From DASRSS01 sp963799045 (GTDB lineage Bacteria; Actinomycetota; Actinomycetes; Mycobacteriales; Jatrophihabitantaceae), in the NCBI GenBank assembly GCA_963799045.1, contig CAWCVN010000005.1:62001-126000 (forward strand): 64,000 bases of DNA. Direction: 5' to 3'. The position numbers and the translations under genes were made by a program. Of the stretch, positions 9,765-17,825 are shown in pieces (within the stretch, counting starts at the first letter, position 1; every line of letters starts with the position of its first letter). The notes beneath the pieces were generated by a model, which did not search any database, had not been told where the DNA came from, and worked only from the letters and a program-made list of their open reading frames with translations.

Positions 9765-10077
9765 TCAGCGCACCCGCCGCGGCCAGGGTGCGGCCCACCG
9801 CAGCACGACCCGCCCGAGGACGTCGGCCACGCCGTGCACGCCGCTGTCGCCACCGGCCGCCGCATTGTCCGACGCCAGCCACCAACCGTCCGCCGACCGC
9901 CCGGACGGCCCGCTTGAGCACGTACCGGTCCGGCATCGCCCGGTACCGGGCGAGCACGACGTCACCCGGCCGCACCGGCGCGCCGTGCCGCACGAGCACG
10001 ACGTCCCCGTGCCGCAGCGTGGGCACCATGGACGGTCCGCTGACCCGAACCCGCTGCCACGGGAGTAGTACATCGCG
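9765..10077 (-). pseudogene. sodX: NiSOD maturation protease SodX (signal-peptidase-like), one frameshift
   Basis: A small S26-type serine protease divergent from sodN. The N-terminal half (from GTG 10077; ATG 10113 is also possible) has the nucleophile serine in VSGPSMVPTLRHGDVVLV and the catalytic lysine in DRYVLKRAV. Near 9895 the frame shifts; the next frame supplies the expected end (WWLASDNAAAGGDSGV...). One extra G restores about 103 residues, the usual SodX length. Its role is to cut the propeptide of NiSOD so that the nickel-binding His becomes N-terminal. The gene pair context makes the assignment firm; the shift is probably a sequence error. Confidence 0.78.
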
Positions 10078-10170
10078 CACGTGGGTAATGCTGCCTCGTG
10101 ACGCCGCTCGCACCGGTAGTAGGGTCGAATTCGCGTACCGGCGAACTGCCCGACCAGGAGGTCAGACCCC

Positions 10171-10566
10171 ATGCGACTGTTCCGCCCGAGCACGACCGCA
10201 CACGCGCACTGCGACCTGCCGTGCGGTGTGTACGACCCGGCGCAGGCCCGAATCGAGGCCGAGTCGGTGAAGGCGATCATGGAGAAGTACCAGTCCAACG
10301 ACGACCCGGTGTTCCGCACCCGCGCTTTGATGATCAAGGAGCAGCGCGCCGAGCTGGTCAAGCACCACCTCTGGGTGCTGTGGACCGACTACTTCAAGCC
10401 ACCGCACTTCGAGAAGTACCCGCAGCTGCACGACCTGTTCAACCGCGCCACCAAGGCGGCCGGGACCGCCGGGGGCAAGGGCTCGGTAGACCCGGCAGAG
10501 GGCCAGAAGCTGCTGGACCTGATCGCCGAGATCGACAAGATCTTCTGGGAGACCAAGAACAGCTGA
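10171..10566 (+). CDS. sodN: Nickel superoxide dismutase precursor
   Basis: A 131-residue precursor. The nickel hook HCDLPCGVYDP starts at His13; removal of residues 1-12 would expose it, giving ligands His1, Cys2 and Cys6 of the mature protein with Tyr9 nearby. The remainder is the NiSOD four-helix domain (ALMIKEQRAELVKHHLWVLWTDYF). It dismutates superoxide, probably in the cytosol as a hexamer. The ribosome site AGGAGG lies 9 nt upstream of ATG 10171. The maturation protease sodX is divergent, about 90 nt away. NiSOD with SodX is typical of streptomycetes and some other actinobacteria. Confidence 0.97.
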   Translation: MRLFRPSTTAHAHCDLPCGVYDPAQARIEAESVKAIMEKYQSNDDPVFRTRALMIKEQRAELVKHHLWVLWTDYFKPPHFEKYPQLHDLFNRATKAAGTAGGKGSVDPAEGQKLLDLIAEIDKIFWETKNS

Positions 10567-10577
10567 TCCGGCGACGG

Positions 10578-11246
10578 ATGACGGGGTCTGACGCGCAGGC
10601 CGGTCCCGGGACGGAGCCGGGCTGGGCGCACCGCGAGCCGTTGCCCGACGACGTCGCCGTCTGGCTGGTGCGTCACGGCGAGACGGAGTGGAGCGCCGCC
10701 GGCAAGCACACCGGGCGCACCGACGTCTCGCTCACCGGGGCGGGCGAGCGGCAGGCGCGCGCGCTGGGCGCGCTGCTGTCCGGCGTCGATCCTGCACTCG
10801 TCCTGTCCAGCCCACGCCGCCGTGCCCGGCACACGGCCGAGCTGGCCGGGCTCGGCATCGACGGCATCGACGACGACCTCGCCGAGTGGGACTACGGCGC
10901 AGACGAGGGACGCACCAGCGACGAGATCCGGGCCGAGCGACCGGGCTGGACGATCTGGCACGACGGCGTCGTCGGCGGTGAGCGCATCGACGATGTCGCC
11001 GCCCGCGCCGACCGGGTCCTCGCCCGCGCCAGCGCTGCCCTCCACCGGGGACCGGTCGTGCTGGTCGGCCACGGCCACATGAGCCGTGTCCTCGGCGCCC
11101 GCTGGATCGGGCTGCCCGCACGAAGCGGCGGGAACCTGCTGCTCGGCACAGCGGCCGTCTCGCTGCTCAGCGCGCAGTACGGTCTCCCCGTAATCGCACA
11201 CTGGAACCTGACCAACCCCGCCACCCGCGAAGGGACCCCGTCGTGA
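10578..11246 (+). CDS. Histidine phosphatase family protein (phosphoglycerate-mutase-like)
   Basis: A 222-residue protein with the phosphohistidine motif VWLVRHGETEWSAAGKHTG near residues 30-48, the proton-donor region DDLAEWDYGADEGRTSDEI, and the second catalytic His in VVLVGHGHMSRVL. It belongs to the broad-specificity acid phosphatase branch rather than glycolytic mutases. It starts 12 nt after sodN and its stop overlaps the start of the next gene (GTGA), so it may be co-transcribed with both the sodN and the anti-sigma/sigma genes. The substrate is unknown. Confidence 0.88.
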   Translation: MTGSDAQAGPGTEPGWAHREPLPDDVAVWLVRHGETEWSAAGKHTGRTDVSLTGAGERQARALGALLSGVDPALVLSSPRRRARHTAELAGLGIDGIDDDLAEWDYGADEGRTSDEIRAERPGWTIWHDGVVGGERIDDVAARADRVLARASAALHRGPVVLVGHGHMSRVLGARWIGLPARSGGNLLLGTAAVSLLSAQYGLPVIAHWNLTNPATREGTPS

Positions 11247-11644
11247 CCCCGCAGAGCCCCAGCCCGGACGGCGACCGCATCGAGGTCCGCTTACCCGCCC
11301 AGGGCGTGTACGTCGCCACGCTGCGCATGTGCGCAGCAAGCCTCGCCGCCCGTTGCGACCTCACCGTCGACGACATCGAAGACCTGCGCCTCGCCGTCGA
11401 CGAGGCGTGCGCGCTGCTGCTTCCGCACGCGCGCACACCCGAGGTCGTGGAGGCGGCGTTCACCCTGCACCGGGGCGAGCTGCACGCGACCACCAGCGTG
11501 TACGCCGAGCGCGACGCGGCGATCGACCGCACCGGCTTCGCCTGGACCGTGCTGGGCGCGCTCGTCGACTCGGTCTCCGTCGACGGTGACGACGGGCGGC
11601 TGGCGATCACGATCACCAAGCGTCGCGAGGCACCGCTTCCGTGA
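11243..11644 (+). CDS. Anti-sigma factor, RsbW/UsfX-like GHKL ATPase
   Basis: A 133-residue protein starting at GTG 11243 inside the stop of the phosphatase gene. DIEDLRLAVDEACALLL (residues 45-61) is the N-box helix of the RsbW-type histidine-kinase-like ATPase fold. It lies directly upstream of, and overlaps by GTGA, a SigF/SigB-family sigma factor. The expected role is to bind and hold that sigma factor and be released by an anti-anti-sigma partner, which is not in the window. The order matches usfX-sigF of mycobacteria. Confidence 0.85.
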   Translation: MTPQSPSPDGDRIEVRLPAQGVYVATLRMCAASLAARCDLTVDDIEDLRLAVDEACALLLPHARTPEVVEAAFTLHRGELHATTSVYAERDAAIDRTGFAWTVLGALVDSVSVDGDDGRLAITITKRREAPLP

Positions 11645-12449
11645 ACCGCGTTCCTCCGGCGTCCAGCGACGACGACCACGACAGGGCCACAGAGCGTCCA
11701 GACGCTCAGGCGTTGCTGCTCGAGCTGCACTCGTTACCCGAGGACGAGCGCGCGCCGTGCCGCGCCTGCGCGACCAGCTGGTCGAGCTGCACATGCCGTT
11801 GGTCATCTATCTCGCCAAGCGCTTCTCCGGCCGCAGCGAACCGCTCAGCGATCTGATCCAGGTCGGCGCGATCGGGCTGATCAAGGCGATCGACCGGTTC
11901 GATCCCGGCCGTAAGCTTGAGTTCTCCACCTTCGCGACGCCGACGATCCTCGGCGAGATCAAGCGGCACTTCCGTGACACCGGTTGGCTGGTGCATGTCC
12001 CGCGCCGCGCGCAGGAACTGCAGACCACGTTGAACACGGCACGGGCCGAGCTCAGCCAGGAGCTCGGGCGTCCACCGACGGTCACCGAGATCTCCGAGCG
12101 CATCGAGGTCGCCGAAGACGCCGTGCTCGAAGCGCTGGACGCGGCACGGGCGTACGCAGGCATGCCGCTGGAGATCCTCACACCGCCCGGTGAGAGCGCG
12201 CCCGAGCATCCCGCGCTCGGCATCGAGGACGGCGGCTTCGAGCAGGTCGAGCAGCGGGCCCTGCTGCGCGACGCGATCTCGGAGCTGCCCGAGACCGAAC
12301 GTGAGGTACTGCTGCTTCGTTTCGTGGCCAACAAGACGCAGACGGAGATCGCCGGGATCATCGGTGTCTCGCAGATGCAGGTCTCCCGGCTCGTGGCGCG
12401 CGGCCTCAAACGGCTGCGCGAGCAGCTCGAGGTCGAGCCCGAGCAGTGA
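11641..12449 (+). pseudogene. SigF/SigB-family stress sigma factor, one frameshift near the N-terminus
   Basis: GTG 11641 opens a frame reading through ALLLELHSLPEDER; the conserved region 2 then appears in another frame (RLRDQLVELHMPLVIYLAKRF, DLIQVGAIGLIKAIDRFDPG, FSTFATPTILGEIKRHFRD). The shift lies in the CG repeat at about 11749-11757 and needs one added base or two removed. Downstream are sigma-3 and sigma-4 (ETEREVLLLRF, GIIGVSQMQVSRL). The protein is otherwise complete. It would direct general stress or envelope transcription under control of the RsbW-like gene it overlaps. The shift may be a sequencing error. Confidence 0.82.
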
Positions 12450-12467
12450 GCCCGGCACCCGCTCGGT

Positions 12468-12914
12468 TCAATGCTCGACGACGCGGTCCAGCGCCTCGCG
12501 GGCCGGTGGTGTGAACAGCAGGTACAGCACGGTCAGCGCGGCCAGGAGAATCGGGCCGCCGTACTCGACCCGCCCGGCCTGGAAAGCCAGACTGTAGGAC
12601 ACCGGCAGCGCCAGCAGTTGCAGAACGATGACCGGTGTGCGCGCGGCCGGGCGCAGCCGCGCCAGCCCGCGGGCGGCAAGCAGCAGCAGCAGCGCACCGA
12701 TGAGCGCGAAACCGATGTCCGAGACCGCCCGGCCGAGGCTGTCCGGATGCCCGACGATCGTCTTGGCCACCAGGACGGCCGCCCCCGCCAGCAGCGCCAG
12801 CGCCTCGAGCAGCACTATCAGGCAGGCGGCACGCACCTGGCCTGGAACCCGTTCGGAGGCCCGTACGGCGGCAAGCGGCTTGGCTCCTGCTGTCACGCCG
12901 CCCAGGGTACCCAC
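12468..12914 (-). CDS. Hypothetical four-helix membrane protein
   Basis: A 148-residue protein with about four transmembrane segments (ACLIVLLEALALLAGAAVLV; IGFALIGALLLLLAARGLA; TPVIVLQLLALPVSYSLAF; ILLAALTVLYLLFTPP). It starts at GTG 12914, or alternatively GTG 12896, and is divergent from the lipid kinase gene with only about 17 nt between the starts. It converges on the sigma factor gene. I recognise no family function. Similar small membrane proteins are common beside sigma genes in actinobacteria, but a role in signalling is only a guess. Confidence 0.75.
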   Translation of the reverse strand: MGTLGGVTAGAKPLAAVRASERVPGQVRAACLIVLLEALALLAGAAVLVAKTIVGHPDSLGRAVSDIGFALIGALLLLLAARGLARLRPAARTPVIVLQLLALPVSYSLAFQAGRVEYGGPILLAALTVLYLLFTPPAREALDRVVEH

Positions 12915-12931
12915 CGGGTAACGTGCGCGAC

Positions 12932-13852
12932 GTGCGCATCCTCGTCGTCACGAACCCGCAGGCCACGGCCACAACACCGCGGGAGCGCGACGTGCTGGTG
13001 CACGCGCTGGCCAGCGAGGGCCGGCTGGAGGTCGTCGAGACCGCGAACCGCGGTCACGCGGCCGCGCTGGCGTGCCGGGCGATGCGCAACGGAACCGACG
13101 TCGTGGTGGCATTCGGCGGGGACGGCACCGTCAACGAAGTGGTCAACGGCCTGCTCACCGACGGGGTGCACGACCGCGTGCCCGCGCTGGGCATCGTGCC
13201 CGCGGGGTCTACGAACGTCTTCGCCCGCGCGCTCGGCCTGGCCGAGACCCCGGTGGAGGCGGCCGGGGGGCTGCTGGATTCCTTGCGCAGCGGCTCGCGC
13301 CGCGCGGTCAGCATGGGCCGGGTCGAGGACCGTTGGTTCATCTTCGCGGCAGGCATCGGCTTCGACGGTGCGATCGTCGAAGGGGTCGAGGCGCAGCGGC
13401 GGCGGGGGCGCAAGTCCACCCACACCCTGTACGCCCGCGTCGGCGTGCGAGAGTTCTTCCGCACCGACCGCCGGCACCCGCAGCTGCACGTCGAGCTTCC
13501 CGGCGGGACGGTGTTCGACGACGTCTACTTCGCCATCGTCACCAACACCGACCCGTGGACCTACGCCGGCAGCCGCCCGCTGCGTCCCACCCCGGACACG
13601 GGCTTCGACACCGGCCTGGGGCTCTACGCCCGCAGGCGGATGAGCACCGCGGGCGTGTTGTTCAGCATGGCTCGCCTGTCCGGCAGCCACCCCCGGATCG
13701 GCCGTCGCGGCGCGCACCTGCGCCAGGACCTCGGCGGCCTGACGATCCGGGCGGACGAGCCGATGCCGGTGCAGGTGGACGGCGAATACCTGGGCGCCCT
13801 CGACAAGCTCACCTTCACCAGCACACCCGCTGCCGTGAATGTCATCGTCTAG
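12932..13852 (+). CDS. Diacylglycerol/lipid kinase family protein
   Basis: A 306-residue member of the DAGK/sphingosine-kinase/NAD-kinase fold. VTNPQATATTP (residues 5-15) and the catalytic glycine motif FGGDGTVNEVVNGLL near 60-74 are diagnostic, with the nucleotide segment LGIVPAGSTNVFARALGL near 86-103. It phosphorylates a lipid such as diacylglycerol or takes part in phosphatidylinositol metabolism; the exact lipid is unknown. The preferred start is GTG 12932, seven bases after a TAACGT box, suggesting a leaderless mRNA; GTG 12923 is possible. Confidence 0.9.
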   Translation: MRILVVTNPQATATTPRERDVLVHALASEGRLEVVETANRGHAAALACRAMRNGTDVVVAFGGDGTVNEVVNGLLTDGVHDRVPALGIVPAGSTNVFARALGLAETPVEAAGGLLDSLRSGSRRAVSMGRVEDRWFIFAAGIGFDGAIVEGVEAQRRRGRKSTHTLYARVGVREFFRTDRRHPQLHVELPGGTVFDDVYFAIVTNTDPWTYAGSRPLRPTPDTGFDTGLGLYARRRMSTAGVLFSMARLSGSHPRIGRRGAHLRQDLGGLTIRADEPMPVQVDGEYLGALDKLTFTSTPAAVNVIV

Positions 13853-14010
13853 GGCTGTTGCGGGTGATTTCGGTGGAATATGCTGAGTCGCGGCTCGACG
13901 CGGTACGCATCTTTCGCGTAACGTCGCTCCCGGGCCCGTCCGTGCCCCCGCGGGCGGGCAGGGTGAGCTGAATTTCAGTTTGCCCGCCTCCTTGAATCAC
14001 GGCCCTGCTC

Positions 14011-14024
14011 GTGAAAGCATTCAC
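14011..14024. promoter_or_regulatory. CRP-family binding site upstream of whiB1
   Basis: GTGAAAGCATTCAC matches the CRP core GTGA-N6-TCAC exactly. It lies about 60 nt before the whiB1 start. In M. tuberculosis whiB1 is a known CRP (Rv3676) target, which supports the call. The rest of the 13853-14082 gap holds a GC inverted repeat (GGCGGGCA / TGCCCGCC) that could end the lipid kinase transcript. Confidence 0.6.
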
Positions 14025-14082
14025 AAGCGCGCGGCCGGGACGCCACAAGATGTCCCGGCCGAAACAGTGAGGAGAGCAAGGA

Positions 14083-14334
14083 ATGGATTGGCGTCACCGC
14101 GCGATCTGCCGTGACGAGGACCCGGAGCTGTTCTTCCCGATCGGGAACACCGGGCCTGCGTTGTTGCAGATCGAGCAGGCCAAGGCGGTCTGCCGACGGT
14201 GCCCTGTGATCCAGGAGTGCCTCGCCTGGGCGCTCGAGAGCGGTCAGGACGCCGGCGTCTGGGGCGGGCTGTCCGAAGACGAACGGCGCGCGCTCAAGCG
14301 GCGTAACGCGCGCGCACGCGCGCGGCTCGCCTGA
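14083..14334 (+). CDS. whiB1: WhiB1-type iron-sulfur transcriptional regulator
   Basis: An 83-residue Wbl protein with the four [4Fe-4S] cysteines C9, C37, C40 and C46, the GVWGG turn at 58-62 and a basic C-terminal tail (RRALKRRNARARAR) for DNA and sigma-A contact. Its start MDWRHRAICRDEDPELFF is nearly that of M. tuberculosis WhiB1, an essential nitric-oxide-sensitive regulator. A strong ribosome site (GAGGAG...AAGGA) precedes ATG 14083 and a CRP-like box lies upstream. The convergent neighbour is a PdtaS-like kinase, as in mycobacteria. Confidence 0.96.
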   Translation: MDWRHRAICRDEDPELFFPIGNTGPALLQIEQAKAVCRRCPVIQECLAWALESGQDAGVWGGLSEDERRALKRRNARARARLA

Positions 14335-14357
14335 GCCCACTCCCCACCCGCAGGACC

Positions 14358-15893
14358 CTAACCACCCACGCGAGGGCGGCGCCCGAGCGGCATCGTCAGC
14401 ACGGCGGAGGTCCCGCTCGCACCCGCGCCGCCGTCGGCGCGCGGACGGAACTCCACGGTGCCGTTCAGCTCGGCGCTGACGAGCGTGCGCACGATCTGCA
14501 TGCCCAGCCGTTCGGCGCCCTCAGCCGTGAAGTCGGCCGGCAACCCGACACCGTCGTCCTCGATGGTCACGACGAGCTGTCCCCGGCCGCGCGCCGCGGC
14601 CACGCTCACGCTGCCCTCGCGGCCGTCCGGGAACGCGTGCTCCAGGGCGTTTTGCACCAGTTCGGTGAGCACCAGCACCAGCGCGGTGGCGACTTCGGCC
14701 GGCACGTCGCCGAACGTCCCGGAGCGGCTCAGGCGGACCCGCTCGGCCGAACCCATCACGTCGGAGAGCATCCGCAGCAGGCGGTCGACTATCTCGTCGA
14801 AGTCGATCTCCTCGTCGATCGACGACGACAGCGTCTCGTGCACCAGGGCGATGGAGGCCACGCGGCGCATGGACTCCTCCAGCGCCAGCCGCGCCTCGGC
14901 GCCGGGCACCCGGCGTGACTGCAGCCGCAGCAGCGCGGCGACGGTCTGCAGGTTGTTCTTGACCCGGTGATGGATCTCGCGGATGGTGGCGTCCTTGCTC
15001 ATGATCTGACGGTCGCGCCGGCGCAGTTCGGTGACGTCCTGCAGGAGCAACAGCGCGCCAAGCGTCTCCCCGCGCGGGCGCAGCGGGATTGCCCGGAACA
15101 GGACCGTCGCTCCCCCGCCCTCGACCTCGATGCTGGCCGGCCGGCCGCCGTCGATGGCCGCCGCCACCGCGTCGGCGAGATCGCTCGCGTCGAACGGGTC
15201 GTCGGCGATCGAGCTGGTGAGCATGTCGATCGGCTCGCTCAGGACGGTGCCGGTGATGCCGAGGCGGGTGAGGGCGGACAGTGCGTTCGGGCTCGCGTAG
15301 ATGATCGTGCCGTCGGGCTCGATCCGGATCACGCCGTCGCCGACCCGTGGCCCCGCACCCTCCTCGAGCGCCTCCGCCGGGCCGGGGAAGGTGCCATCGG
15401 CGACCATGGCGGCGAGATCGGCCGCGGTCTGCAGGTAGACCAGCTCCAGCTGGCTGGGCGTGCGCACGCTGGCCAGGTTGGCGTCCTTGCCCAGCACGGC
15501 GATCACCTCGCCTCCGCCGTCGCCGCAGCGGATGGGGATCGCCTCGCGGCGAATCGGCAGGTCACCCTCCCAATCGGGCTCGACCTCGCGGTAGAGCCGG
15601 CCCTCGCTGAGCGCGGTCGTCAGCGGCAGGGCGCGCTGACCGTAGATGTGCGTGCCGACCTGGTCGTGAAGGTAGGCGGTGGGCCCGGTCGTCGGTCGGC
15701 ACTGCGCCACGCACAGGAAGCCCCGGACACTGCCGACCTCGCCGTCGGCCATCTGTACCGGGATCCACAGCAGCAGGTCTGCAAATGCCAGATCGGACAG
15801 CAGCTGCCACTCGCCGACCAGACGCTGCAGGTGCTGCACCTGCTTGTCCGTGAGCGTGGTGCGCGCCTGGAGTAAATCGGAGAGTGCCGACAC
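14358..15893 (-). CDS. pdtaS: PdtaS-like sensor histidine kinase (GAF-PAS-HisKA_2)
   Basis: A 511-residue soluble kinase. An N-terminal GAF-like sensor (about 1-180), a PAS domain (about 190-300), the HisKA_2 phosphoacceptor (REIHHRVKNNLQTVAALL) and a HATPase_c domain (TELVQNALEHAF, IEDDGVGLP) are in order. There is no membrane segment. This architecture and its place beside whiB1 match M. tuberculosis Rv3220c (PdtaS), whose partner PdtaR is an RNA-binding ANTAR antiterminator; no pdtaR is in the window. The symbol rests on architecture plus synteny. Confidence 0.9.
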   Translation of the reverse strand: MSALSDLLQARTTLTDKQVQHLQRLVGEWQLLSDLAFADLLLWIPVQMADGEVGSVRGFLCVAQCRPTTGPTAYLHDQVGTHIYGQRALPLTTALSEGRLYREVEPDWEGDLPIRREAIPIRCGDGGGEVIAVLGKDANLASVRTPSQLELVYLQTAADLAAMVADGTFPGPAEALEEGAGPRVGDGVIRIEPDGTIIYASPNALSALTRLGITGTVLSEPIDMLTSSIADDPFDASDLADAVAAAIDGGRPASIEVEGGGATVLFRAIPLRPRGETLGALLLLQDVTELRRRDRQIMSKDATIREIHHRVKNNLQTVAALLRLQSRRVPGAEARLALEESMRRVASIALVHETLSSSIDEEIDFDEIVDRLLRMLSDVMGSAERVRLSRSGTFGDVPAEVATALVLVLTELVQNALEHAFPDGREGSVSVAAARGRGQLVVTIEDDGVGLPADFTAEGAERLGMQIVRTLVSAELNGTVEFRPRADGGAGASGTSAVLTMPLGRRPRVGG

Positions 15894-15956
15894 GTTGACT
15901 AGCCTGCCACGCTCGGCTGCATCTTGAACGCAGTGTCCGCGGAGCGGCGGCGACGA

Positions 15957-17051
15957 TCAGCAGATCGGGCTCAGCCGCACCTCGACGGTCAACCCGCCGG
16001 CGGGGTTGGCCTGCGCCTGAACCGCACCCTGATGTGCGGTGACGATCGAGCGCACGATGGTCAGTCCCAGCCCCACGCCGCCGCCGTGGTCCAGGCGATC
16101 GCCGGAGTGGCGCCGGAACGGTTCGAACAGGCCAGGCACCTGCGCGGTGTCCAGCCGCGGGCCCGAGTTGGAGACGGTCAGCCTCGCTGAGGCGTCGACG
16201 GTGACGCGTACCCACCCGCCGGCCACGTTGTACTTCACCGCGTTGCCGATCAGGTTCGCGGCCAGCCGCTCGAGCAGCGGCTGCTCCCCGGCGACCGTGA
16301 CCGGCTGCAGGTCGGTGTGCAGTTCGAGTCCGGCCTGCTCGGCGCCCGGGCGCACCAGGTCGAGGGCGGCGGCGACGAGCAGGTCCAGCCGCTGCGGAGC
16401 GCGGGCCATCAGGCCGCGCTCGGTCTCGGCCAGCACCAGCAGCCCCTCGACCAGCTTCTCGTTCCGCTCGTTCGTCGCCAGCAGTTGGCGGGTGAGCAAC
16501 GCGAGCTGGTCACCCTCCAACGCCCCGCCGGCCAGGCTGATCTCGATCAACGCCCGCTGGGTCGCCAGCGGGGTGCGCAGCTCGTGCGAGGCATTGGCGG
16601 CAAACCTGCGCTGCGCCTCGTAGCCCTCGGCGACCCGATCCAGCATGGAATCGATCGCCTCCGCCAACCGGCGGGTCTCGTCTGCCGGCCCCTCGCCCCG
16701 CAGCCGCAGCCCGAGACTCGTCGGCCCGAGCCTGCCCACCGTGTCGGCCATCGCCGCTACCGGCCGCAACGCCCAACGCGCCAGCAGCCAACCCAGCGCG
16801 ACCAGCACGGCGGAGCCGCCGATCAGCTCTACCCAGGCGAGCAGCGGGACGAATCGCCCCGACACCGGCAGCCCGCCGCAGGCCGGATTGCCGAGATCGC
16901 GCCACGACGAGCCCGTGCACAACACGAAACCGAACCGGTAATGACGCACCAGGTTGCGGGCGGCCTCGACCGCCCACGAGATGTAGTAGTAGCCGACCAG
17001 GCATGCCAGCATCAGCAGTCCCACGATCCGGCGGCGCGCGGTGAACCGCAT
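15957..17051 (-). CDS. Membrane sensor histidine kinase
   Basis: A 364-residue class I kinase. Two membrane helices (about 9-26 and 72-94) flank a short extracytoplasmic loop with two cysteines (FVLCTGSSW, NPACGGLP), followed by a HAMP segment, the HisKA box FAANASHELRTPLA with His near 156, and an ATPase domain (LIGNAVKYN, HGGGVGLGLTIV). ATG 17051 overlaps the stop of the response regulator (ATGA), so they are one operon and a cognate pair. The stimulus is unknown; the paired loop cysteines could be redox- or metal-sensitive, which is speculation. Confidence 0.92.
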   Translation of the reverse strand: MRFTARRRIVGLLMLACLVGYYYISWAVEAARNLVRHYRFGFVLCTGSSWRDLGNPACGGLPVSGRFVPLLAWVELIGGSAVLVALGWLLARWALRPVAAMADTVGRLGPTSLGLRLRGEGPADETRRLAEAIDSMLDRVAEGYEAQRRFAANASHELRTPLATQRALIEISLAGGALEGDQLALLTRQLLATNERNEKLVEGLLVLAETERGLMARAPQRLDLLVAAALDLVRPGAEQAGLELHTDLQPVTVAGEQPLLERLAANLIGNAVKYNVAGGWVRVTVDASARLTVSNSGPRLDTAQVPGLFEPFRRHSGDRLDHGGGVGLGLTIVRSIVTAHQGAVQAQANPAGGLTVEVRLSPIC

Positions 17052-17713
17052 CAGCTGCCCCCGAAGCGGTAGCCGATCTTCGGCACCGTGTGCACGATCG
17101 GCGGCTCGCCGAGCTTCTTGCGTAGCGTCATCACCGCGACCCGCACCGCGTTGGTGAACGGGTCGGCGTGCTCGTCCCAGGCCTGCTCGAGCAGCGTCTC
17201 GGAGCTGACCACCTCGCCGGCCCGGCGCATCAGCACCGCCAGCACCGCGAACTCCTTCGGGGTCAGGTCGAGCAGCTCGCCTGCACGGCAGACCTGATGC
17301 CTGGGTACGTCCAGCACCACACCGCCGTGCTCGATCACCGGCGCGACGTTGGGCGCGGGGCGGCGGGCCAGCGCCTCGACTCGCGCCACCAGCTCGGCGA
17401 AGGCGAACGGCTTGGTCAGGTAGTCGTCCGCGCCGAGGCCGAGCCCGTCGACCCGATCGCGGATCCCCCCGGCCGCGGTGAGGATGAGGATCCTGGTGCC
17501 GATCCCGGCGCCGACGATCCATCGACACACGTCGTCGCCGCTGCGCATGGGCATGTCCCGGTCGAGAACCGCGACGTCGTAGCCGTTGACGGCCAGCCGC
17601 TCCAGTGCGGACTCACCGTCGTAGCAGACGTCGACTGCCATCGACCGCTTGCGCAGGCCGTCGGCAACGGTGTCGGCGAGCAGTCGCTCGTCGTCGGCTA
17701 GCAACACACGCAC
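17051..17713 (-). CDS. OmpR-family response regulator
   Basis: A 220-residue regulator with a receiver domain (acidic pair in VLLADDERLL, phospho-accepting Asp in VAVLDRDMP near residue 52, Lys in LTKPFA) and an OmpR winged helix at the C-terminus (LTPKEFAVLAVLMRRAG, VMTLRKKLG, VPKIGYRF). It starts at GTG 17713; a longer frame upstream lacks support. It is coupled to the downstream kinase. A D,D-carboxypeptidase gene is divergent from it, so cell-wall control is possible but unproven. Confidence 0.92.
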   Translation of the reverse strand: MRVLLADDERLLADTVADGLRKRSMAVDVCYDGESALERLAVNGYDVAVLDRDMPMRSGDDVCRWIVGAGIGTRILILTAAGGIRDRVDGLGLGADDYLTKPFAFAELVARVEALARRPAPNVAPVIEHGGVVLDVPRHQVCRAGELLDLTPKEFAVLAVLMRRAGEVVSSETLLEQAWDEHADPFTNAVRVAVMTLRKKLGEPPIVHTVPKIGYRFGGS

Positions 17714-17825
17714 GGTCGGTGGTTCTCCGGTGGTCGGCTGGGTCGAGGATCGCGCACACGGTATAAGCGGGCCATAAGCGAGCCGCTTACGGCGACGATA
17801 GCGGGGCACGGCGAGGCTGCCTGCC

